DNA from: Flavobacteriales bacterium
GTDB taxonomy: Bacteria; Bacteroidota; Bacteroidia; Flavobacteriales_D; Crocinitomicaceae
Reading direction: 5' to 3'
Length of the DNA stretch: 50,265 bases
Assembly: GCA_947462255.1 (NCBI GenBank)
Contig: CANHOA010000024.1
Location: forward strand, 1-50,265
Positions 44,587 through 50,265 of the stretch are shown here, in pieces (position 1 is the first letter of the stretch; each line of letters starts with the position of its first letter). The notes under the pieces are model-generated. The model was not told the origin of the DNA, ran no database searches, and worked only from the letters and a program-made list of their open reading frames with translations. The translations under genes were made by a program, and so were the position numbers.

Positions 44587-45822
44587 ATGGCTAAAAATGA
44601 TGCGCATTGTTCTTTTTGTGGAGCTGATCGCAAAAATGTTACCTTATTAATTGCTGGTGCAACAGGTCATATTTGTGACGCATGTGCATTGCAAGCTGTT
44701 AATATTGTTAATGAGGAACAAAAACTAAAAACGAGTCTTAACTCCAATGTCTCCAAATTACCTAAAGTTCTAAAACCAACCGAAATAAAAAAAGGTTTGG
44801 ATGAATATATTATTGGTCAAGATGCTGCTAAAAAAGTACTAGCAGTTGCTGTATATAATCATTACAAAAGGCTTAATGAAAGTTCGCTTGAACTTGATGA
44901 GGTTGAAATTGAAAAGTCGAACGTTGTATTGGTTGGTCGCACTGGCACAGGTAAAACCTTGTTGGCTAAAACAATCGCTAAAATGTTGGATGTCCCTTTT
45001 TGTATTGCGGATGCAACCGTGCTAACTGAAGCTGGATATGTAGGGGAAGACGTTGAAAGTATTTTATCGCGCTTACTACAAGCCGCAGATTATAACGTTG
45101 ATTTGGCGCAAAAAGGAATTGTTTTTATTGATGAAATTGATAAAATTGCTAGAAAAAGTGATAACCCTTCTATTACTAGAGACGTTTCTGGTGAAGGGGT
45201 ACAACAAGCTCTATTGAAATTATTGGAAGGTGCTGTGATTAATGTTCCACCTCAAGGAGGAAGAAAGCATCCCGAACAAAAAATGATTCAAGTCGATACC
45301 AAAAATATTTTATTTATTTGTGGTGGAGCCTTTGATGGTATTGAGAAAATTATTGCAAATCGGGTTAATAGACAAACAATTGGTTTTTCAAGTGATGACC
45401 AAGGTTATCACGAAGCTGATGCTCTGTTGCAAAATATTTCTCCTGCCGATCTACGCTCTTTTGGACTCATTCCTGAATTAATTGGTCGCTTTCCTGTGTT
45501 GAGCTATTTAGAACCACTAAGTACCGAAACGTTAAGAAGGATTTTAACCGAACCTAAAAATGCCTTGATCAAACAATTTGTTAGATTATTTGAAATGGAT
45601 GGTATAAAACTAACCTTTGATAAAGAGGTGTTTGATTTTATTGTCGATAAAGCAGCAACTTTTAATCTTGGAGCTAGAGGCTTAAGATCAATTTGTGAAG
45701 CGATATTAATGAACGCGATGTATGATTTGCCATCAAGTAAATCAAAGGCACTACACATTGATATTGCCTACGCGCATGCTCAATTTGTGAATACAAAATT
45801 AGGCAAGTTGAAGGTGGCGTAA
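44587..45822 (+). CDS. clpX: ClpX, Clp protease ATP-binding unfoldase
   Basis: The 411-residue AAA+ unfoldase delivers substrates to ClpP. An N-terminal zinc-binding domain has Cys 8, 11, 30 and 33. The AAA+ domain has Walker A '[14 protein letters not shown]', Walker B '[12 protein letters not shown]' and '[20 protein letters not shown]' pore-loop region. The ClpP-contact loop IGF is present in '[10 protein letters not shown]'. All parts needed for ClpXP appear intact. The next gene, pdhB, is 57 bp away with its own promoter-like element. Confidence 0.97.
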   Translation: MAKNDAHCSFCGADRKNVTLLIAGATGHICDACALQAVNIVNEEQKLKTSLNSNVSKLPKVLKPTEIKKGLDEYIIGQDAAKKVLAVAVYNHYKRLNESSLELDEVEIEKSNVVLVGRTGTGKTLLAKTIAKMLDVPFCIADATVLTEAGYVGEDVESILSRLLQAADYNVDLAQKGIVFIDEIDKIARKSDNPSITRDVSGEGVQQALLKLLEGAVINVPPQGGRKHPEQKMIQVDTKNILFICGGAFDGIEKIIANRVNRQTIGFSSDDQGYHEADALLQNISPADLRSFGLIPELIGRFPVLSYLEPLSTETLRRILTEPKNALIKQFVRLFEMDGIKLTFDKEVFDFIVDKAATFNLGARGLRSICEAILMNAMYDLPSSKSKALHIDIAYAHAQFVNTKLGKLKVA

Positions 45823-45852
45823 TTCAAGTAGTGGGAATCGATTAAAAGTTAT

Positions 45853-45860
45853 TAAATTTG
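45853..45860 (+). promoter_or_regulatory. Promoter -7 element (TAAATTTG) for pdhB
   Basis: TAAATTTG fits TAnnTTTG, 19 bp before the ATG at 45880. No matching -33 TTG was found. Confidence 0.5.
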
Positions 45861-45879
45861 CAGTCTTAATTTAGTTTTT

Positions 45880-46857
45880 ATGAAAACAATTCAATTCAGA
45901 GAGGCGCTTAGAGAAGCCATGAACGAGGAAATGAGAAGGGATGAACGTGTTTTTCTCTTAGGTGAAGAAGTCGCTGAATATAACGGTGCCTATAAAGTGT
46001 CGCAGGGAATGTTGGATGAGTTCGGACCGAAAAGAGTAATTGATACTCCCATCGCTGAATTAGGGTTTTCAGGTATTGCAGTTGGTGCTTCAATGAATGG
46101 CTTAAGGCCTATCGTAGAATTCATGACTTGGAATTTTGCTATTCTTGCCGCGGATCAAATAATTAATTCAGCTGCTAAAATGTTGCAAATGTCCGGTGGA
46201 CAATATAATTGCCCAATCGTGTTTCGTGGTGGAAATGGTCCTGCAGGACAATTAGGTGCTACACATTCTCAAAGTTTTGAAGCGTTTTATGCGCATGTTC
46301 CTGGATTAAAAGTAATCACGCCTTCATGTCCAGCAGATGCAAAAGGCCTTCTTAAGGCAGCAATTCGCGACAATGACCCTGTTGTTTTTTTGGAATCTGA
46401 AAAAATGTATGGAGATAAAGGTGAAGTGCCCGAAGGAGAATATATTATTCCAATAGGGGTAGCTGATATCAAACGAAAAGGTTCGGATGTGACAATTGTT
46501 TCTTTTGGTAAAATTATTAAAGTAGCTTACGAAGTTGCTGATTTGCTACAAAAAGAAAACATAAGCGTAGAAGTGATTGATTTAAGAACTATTCGACCGA
46601 TAGATTATGATACGATTGTTACGTCCATAAAAAAAACAAATCGCTGCGTTATTTTAGAAGAAGCTTGGCCTTTAGCAAGTATTTCTTCGGAAATTGCCTA
46701 CCATTTGCAACGTTATGCATTTGATTACCTCGATGCTCCAGTCGAACGTGTTACTCAAACGGATACGCCATTTGCATTTTCGCCAACCCTAATTGAAGAA
46801 GCTTTGCCTAATGCTGATCGTCTCATTAAGGCAGTAAAACGTACCCTTTATCGCTAA
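45880..46857 (+). CDS. pdhB: Pyruvate dehydrogenase E1 component, beta subunit
   Basis: The 325-residue beta chain of the heterotetrameric E1, which with the alpha chain binds thiamine diphosphate and decarboxylates pyruvate. Blocks are 'MKTIQFREALREAMNEEMRR', 'VFLLGEEVAEYNGAYKVSQG', 'VIDTPIAELGFSGIAVGASM', 'FRGGNGPAGQLGATHSQSFE' and 'VEVIDLRTIRPIDYDTIV'. A branched-chain oxoacid dehydrogenase beta chain is similar, but pyruvate type is favoured. No alpha chain gene lies in this window, so the two subunits are encoded apart here. Confidence 0.92.
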   Translation: MKTIQFREALREAMNEEMRRDERVFLLGEEVAEYNGAYKVSQGMLDEFGPKRVIDTPIAELGFSGIAVGASMNGLRPIVEFMTWNFAILAADQIINSAAKMLQMSGGQYNCPIVFRGGNGPAGQLGATHSQSFEAFYAHVPGLKVITPSCPADAKGLLKAAIRDNDPVVFLESEKMYGDKGEVPEGEYIIPIGVADIKRKGSDVTIVSFGKIIKVAYEVADLLQKENISVEVIDLRTIRPIDYDTIVTSIKKTNRCVILEEAWPLASISSEIAYHLQRYAFDYLDAPVERVTQTDTPFAFSPTLIEEALPNADRLIKAVKRTLYR

Positions 46858-46947
46858 ATACTTCTTTTGCAATAAATTATAGTTGCAATTGATTTTCATA
46901 TTTTCGAGTTTTTGTTTATCTTCGGATTCAATCCTAACCCAAAAACG

Positions 46948-48144
46948 ATGAAAAATAGTTTCTTTTTTTGCTCATTTTTTCTGATTTTAACCTCTCACAC
47001 CCAAACCATTGTTTGGCAAGATGATTTTGAAATCCCCAGCGCTTGGACCCTCAACGTTCAATCGGGTTTGAATGGACCTGATGCTAATCTTTGGGTGATT
47101 TCCGATGCTGAGGGAGGAATGCCTGCAGGTAGCTGTGGAATAGCTGCCAATGGAAATAAAACACTGCATATTGGCTGTCAAGGAACGTGGTGTGTAGGAA
47201 GCGGCGCTACCTATAATGCGGGTGATGGCGGTTTGGGTTTTATGGATGCCACAACACACAAAAGAACTTATCTAAATACTAATATTAATACGTCAAATGT
47301 TTCTAATCTTGTCTTAGAATTTGATTACATCGGAATTGGTCAAGCTGCTGTAGATTACGGAAATGTCATCTACAGCACAAACGGTGGTGCTTCTTGGACT
47401 GTTTTACAACCGATTGCCGCTGCAACGACATGTACTAGCGGACAGGGATTGTGGACGCATAGCGTCATGTTATTGCCTATTAATTGTGCCAATATACCCA
47501 ATTTAAGATTGGGTTTCGAATGGAATAATGACAATGATGGTACCGGAACTGATCCTTCTCTAGCCATCAATAACTTAAAAATTTCTACTGCTTCAAGTCA
47601 ATCTGTTAGCGCTATTTTTTTTCCATCTTTGACCACTGTTTGTCAAGGCAATTGCATTGCTTTGGTCAACAATAGCACTGGCGCCACCTCTTCCCTATGG
47701 GATTTTGGAAATGGGCAAACGTCAACGCTAGACTATCCCGATCCCTTGTGTTATTCGGCCCCAGGTCAATACACTATTCAATTGACAAGTTGCGCCGGTA
47801 CTATCTGCGATACCGAATCGGTGGTAATAAATGTAGCGCCTCTTTTAGTTGGTGAAGTATTCGTAAGTGCCATCGGAAGTTACACCTGGCCTGCTAATGG
47901 GATTACCTACAACGCTTCAGGAATTTATATCGATACGATAAGTAATGCAAATGCATGTGACAGTATCATCACCCTGAATTTAGAGTTGTTTATTGGCGGA
48001 TTTGATGAGATTTCTCAAAGCTTTGGTAAATCAATAATTAAAATTACCGATATTAGTGGCCGTGAAATAGAACGTAAAGCTGCTCAGGTCGTTTTAATTT
48101 ATTTCTCAGATGGTACCATTAAACGCTTATTTATTCTAGATTAA
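46948..48144 (+). CDS. Secreted PKD-like protein with variant C-terminal signal
   Basis: 398 residues from ATG 46948, which begins a signal peptide (about 1-19); the 12 codons upstream are rejected. Residues about 20-215 form a beta-rich, MAM-like region ('IYSTNGGASWTVL', 'LRLGFEWNNDNDG'). A PKD-like domain follows ('SSLWDFGNGQTSTLDYPDPL'). The final 35 residues ('IIKITDISGREIERKAAQVV', 'LIYFSDGTIKRLFILD') recall a C-terminal motif I have seen on other secreted Bacteroidota proteins; it lacks the PNP block of a standard T9SS type A domain. Surface display or secretion is likely, but the role is unknown. Confidence 0.8.
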   Translation: MKNSFFFCSFFLILTSHTQTIVWQDDFEIPSAWTLNVQSGLNGPDANLWVISDAEGGMPAGSCGIAANGNKTLHIGCQGTWCVGSGATYNAGDGGLGFMDATTHKRTYLNTNINTSNVSNLVLEFDYIGIGQAAVDYGNVIYSTNGGASWTVLQPIAAATTCTSGQGLWTHSVMLLPINCANIPNLRLGFEWNNDNDGTGTDPSLAINNLKISTASSQSVSAIFFPSLTTVCQGNCIALVNNSTGATSSLWDFGNGQTSTLDYPDPLCYSAPGQYTIQLTSCAGTICDTESVVINVAPLLVGEVFVSAIGSYTWPANGITYNASGIYIDTISNANACDSIITLNLELFIGGFDEISQSFGKSIIKITDISGREIERKAAQVVLIYFSDGTIKRLFILD

Positions 48145-48153
48145 TTTTTTTTT

Positions 48154-49917
48154 ATGATGAGGTTAAAGTCAATTTTACCGATATTTCTCTTCTTTTTTAT
48201 TAGTCTTAATAGTTTATCATTTGCCTCCCATATTCTCGGCGGAGAAATTTATTACGATTCGCTAGGCAATAATCAATATAAAATAACCATTGAAATTTAC
48301 AGGGATTGTAATATCGGAAGCGCAAACTACGATAACCCTTTAAATTACACCGTATTTTTAGGCGACGGCTCGTATTTTGGTGAATTTGATGTCGCGCTCT
48401 TCAGCAACCAACTGTTGCCCGTGGTTTATGACGATCCTTGTGTCACTGCTCCGAATAATATTTGTGTAGAAAAAGGGCTGTATATCGATACGATTACTCT
48501 TCCTTTTAACCCCGGTGGTTATCACATATCTTATCAAAGGTGTTGCTGGGCCAATAATGTTGACAATATTATTAATCCTGGTGACAATGGAATCACCCTT
48601 ACGACTTTTGTTCCAGGGTCAGATCTGACAAATATATTTAACCAAGGCGCAAGATTTATCAATTATCCACCACTCGTACTTTGCTCTCAAAACACCCTAA
48701 ATTTTGACCATTCAGCCTTTGATCCCGATGGCGATTCCTTGGTTTACGAGCTAGCTTCACCTCTCGAGGGGGGGAGTCTTGGAAATGTGATTCCAAATCC
48801 GGAGAGCCCGCCGCCATATTCTGATGTGCAATGGAATCCGAATTTTTCAGGTTTAGTTCCCTTTGGATTGGGTTCAACAATTACCATAAATAGTCAAACC
48901 GGTCAAATGGCTTTTACACCAAATCAAATTGGAAATTTTGTAGCGGGTGTTATGGTTAAAGAATACCGAAATGGTATTTTAATTAATTCAAAGATTCGAA
49001 CCTTCGCTTTCCGGGTGGTTGCTTGCCAAATTGAGGTGCCTATTACTGTTAATATAACCGGGCCGCCTCAACTTGTTGAAGATTGCGGCTTCGCAGGATT
49101 TATTATCTCTCGGACCGATACAACTGAAAACTTAGTTATTCAAATTCTTCTGAGCGGTAATTCTACCAATGGAGTGGATTATCCTTTTATTAATGATTCA
49201 TTAGTGATTCCAGCTGGGGTATTTGCCGATACCATCGGAATAGAAGCCTTATTAGATACCTTGGTTGAAACAACCGAAACAGTCTCCCTGAGTGTTATCG
49301 TCCCAAATCCTTGCGATGGGACATTTGACACCTTGTCTATTTCCTTAAATTTAGTTGATTATCAACCCTTAACGTTAAGCGCATTGGACTCTATAAATAT
49401 TTGTGCCTTAACAGGCGAAAATGCTACTCTTTTATGCGAAGTTGCGCAGGGTTTGCCGCCCTATGTTTTTAATTGGGAGCCAGGTAATTTCCCTAATGCA
49501 GATTCTATTACAGTTTATGGGAATATCCTCCTGCCTAATTTAAATCTGTATAGCATAGAAGTTACGGATGCCTGCGGAAAAGCCATTCTGTACGACTCGA
49601 TAAGAGTATACAATCAATGTCCCTTGTCTACACCTAACGTAGTAACATTCAACGGTGATGAAAACAATGATTATTTTCTAATTAATAATCTCGAGGACTA
49701 TGACGCTGTCCACTTGACCGTTTTGAACCGTTGGGGAAATGTTATTTATGATAATGTAAAATATTTAAATGATTGGAGTGGTGAAGATATGTCTGGAAAA
49801 GATATTGAGGATGGCGTTTATTTTTATACTGTTGTAGCACAAAGTGAGAAGTTCATTTACGATGATACTAAAAAATCACAGTTTTTACTCAGTGGGTTTT
49901 TTCATGTGTTTCATTGA
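48154..49917 (+). CDS. T9SS type B sorting-domain protein (gliding-motility-associated C-terminal domain)
   Basis: 587 residues. Signal peptide about 1-24 (second ATG at 48157 possible). The mature N-terminus 'SHILGGEIYYDSLGNNQYKI' and 'IEIYRDCN' belong to a common Bacteroidota surface-protein family. A Calx-beta-like segment covers about 310-400 ('ISRTDTTENLVIQILLSGNS', 'TNGVDYPFINDSLVIPAG'). The C-terminal about 90 residues are a type B sorting domain: 'PNVVTFNGDENNDYFLINNL', 'LTVLNRWGNVIYDN', 'WSGEDMSGKDIEDGVYFYTV'. It begins 9 bp after the PKD-like gene, so both are likely one transcript. Ligand or role is unknown. Confidence 0.9.
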   Translation: MMRLKSILPIFLFFFISLNSLSFASHILGGEIYYDSLGNNQYKITIEIYRDCNIGSANYDNPLNYTVFLGDGSYFGEFDVALFSNQLLPVVYDDPCVTAPNNICVEKGLYIDTITLPFNPGGYHISYQRCCWANNVDNIINPGDNGITLTTFVPGSDLTNIFNQGARFINYPPLVLCSQNTLNFDHSAFDPDGDSLVYELASPLEGGSLGNVIPNPESPPPYSDVQWNPNFSGLVPFGLGSTITINSQTGQMAFTPNQIGNFVAGVMVKEYRNGILINSKIRTFAFRVVACQIEVPITVNITGPPQLVEDCGFAGFIISRTDTTENLVIQILLSGNSTNGVDYPFINDSLVIPAGVFADTIGIEALLDTLVETTETVSLSVIVPNPCDGTFDTLSISLNLVDYQPLTLSALDSINICALTGENATLLCEVAQGLPPYVFNWEPGNFPNADSITVYGNILLPNLNLYSIEVTDACGKAILYDSIRVYNQCPLSTPNVVTFNGDENNDYFLINNLEDYDAVHLTVLNRWGNVIYDNVKYLNDWSGEDMSGKDIEDGVYFYTVVAQSEKFIYDDTKKSQFLLSGFFHVFH

Positions 49918-50093
49918 TTTTTATTTCATTTCAACATTTAATTCAGCTTTTCGCTTAATTATTTACATGTTTTTTTAGCCATTTCTATTTTTATCTCATT
50001 CTTTAAGGTGAATTTAAGCGGTATATTTTAGCTAAATAGCTCAATTTTAATTGATTCCAAATTTTTCCCAAAAATTCTATTTTTTTTTAACGA

Positions 50094-50127
50094 TTTGTTG
50101 TGAGTTAAATAAAATATGGTATCTTTG
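50094..50127 (+). promoter_or_regulatory. Promoter of the rpsL (str) operon
   Basis: TTTGTTG (50094-50100) and TATCTTTG (50120-50127) are 19 nt apart when counted from the second TTG, a close match to the Bacteroidota consensus. It lies 55 bp upstream of the rpsL ATG. The intergenic stretch before it (49918-50093) is AT-rich; apart from a weak hairpin (49939-49961, one mismatch, loop TTTTC) that may end the preceding gene, I see nothing in it. Confidence 0.85.
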
Positions 50128-50131
50128 CACC

Positions 50132-50157
50132 CCTCAAAGAGCGTTTGAGGAGTTTTT
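50132..50157 (+). terminator. Terminator-like hairpin in the rpsL leader
   Basis: CCTCAAA (50132-50138) and TTTGAGG (50144-50150) form a perfect 7-bp stem with a GAGCG loop, followed by AGTTTTTA. It begins just after the promoter and sits within the 5' leader, 26 bp before the rpsL ATG, so it may act as an attenuator or a ribosomal-protein binding site. Confidence 0.5.
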
Positions 50158-50182
50158 ATTTATTACAAATTAAGAGTATTTT

Positions 50183-50265
50183 ATGCCTACTATACAACAA
50201 TTAGTTCGCAAAGGAAGAACTGCGGTGGTGAAGAAAAGTAAATCTGCTGCGCTTGATTCATGTCC
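50183..50265 (+). CDS. rpsL: RpsL, 30S ribosomal protein S12, N-terminal end (partial)
   Basis: The first 27 codons are present before the window ends: 'MPTIQQLVRKGRTAVVKKSK' then Ser-Ala-Ala-Leu-Asp-Ser-Cys. This matches the N-terminus of S12, which lies in the decoding centre and is the site of streptomycin resistance changes in other bacteria. The gene normally heads the str operon (rpsL-rpsG-fusA); here it has a strong promoter and leader hairpin. The rest lies outside the window. Confidence 0.93.
   Translation, partial: MPTIQQLVRKGRTAVVKKSKSAALDSC

Overview
The window is a gene-dense, AT-rich piece of a Bacteroidota chromosome, most likely a Flavobacteriales bacterium (possibly Crocinitomicaceae-like; family placement is inference). 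The support is: proteins with type IX secretion (T9SS) type A and type B C-terminal sorting domains, gldE and gldD, a GLPGLI-family protein beside an outer-membrane beta-barrel protein, a fused CcsB-CcsA cytochrome c assembly protein, an LptE-like lipoprotein, and repeated Bacteroidota promoter cores (TTTG, about 19 nt, TAnnTTTG).

Layout. 1-9482 (+) is the division and cell wall (dcw) cluster: end of mraY, murD, an unrecognised 150-residue gene, ftsW, murG, murC, ftsQ, ftsA, ftsZ, mostly overlapping or abutting. It runs on without a gap into yqeY and three methionine-salvage genes, mtnB-mtnD-mtnC (9483-11745). 11796-21661 (-) holds two tandem paralogous T9SS cargo proteins, a polyprenyl diphosphate synthase, rfbA/rmlA, a GLPGLI protein, a large outer-membrane beta-barrel protein and a lipoprotein. 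21817-23996 (+) is ruvX, def, a lipoprotein and a DUF1573 protein. 24046-27916 (-) is an RluA-type pseudouridine synthase and ccsBA. 28004-28939 (+) is a secreted esterase-like protein, with a 121-bp MITE-like element joined to its stop codon.

29206-35701 (-) holds groEL, groES, and an apparent operon miaB - sigma54-type AAA+ regulator - lptE - Glu/Thr-rich TPR-like protein - secG. 35884-42830 (+) is topA, ssb, gldE, gldD, folK and an OmpA/TPR-like lipoprotein. A glycosyltransferase-like gene (42849-43796, -) converges on it. 43912-49917 (+) is clpP, clpX, pdhB, a PKD-like secreted protein and a T9SS type B protein. The window ends in the promoter, leader and first codons of rpsL.

Most of the window is housekeeping: peptidoglycan precursor synthesis and septation, chaperones and Clp protease, envelope export (SecG, LptE, T9SS cargo, Gld proteins), tRNA/rRNA modification and DNA topology. 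I saw no CRISPR array, prophage, tRNA, rRNA, transposase gene or recognisable defence system. The less explained items are the 150-aa gene in the dcw cluster, the MITE-like element, a TGTCA-N3-TGTCA direct repeat upstream of both groES and miaB, the orphan sigma54-type regulator, a GldD without a lipobox cysteine, and a terminator-like hairpin in the rpsL leader. No intergenic gap exceeds 300 bases.
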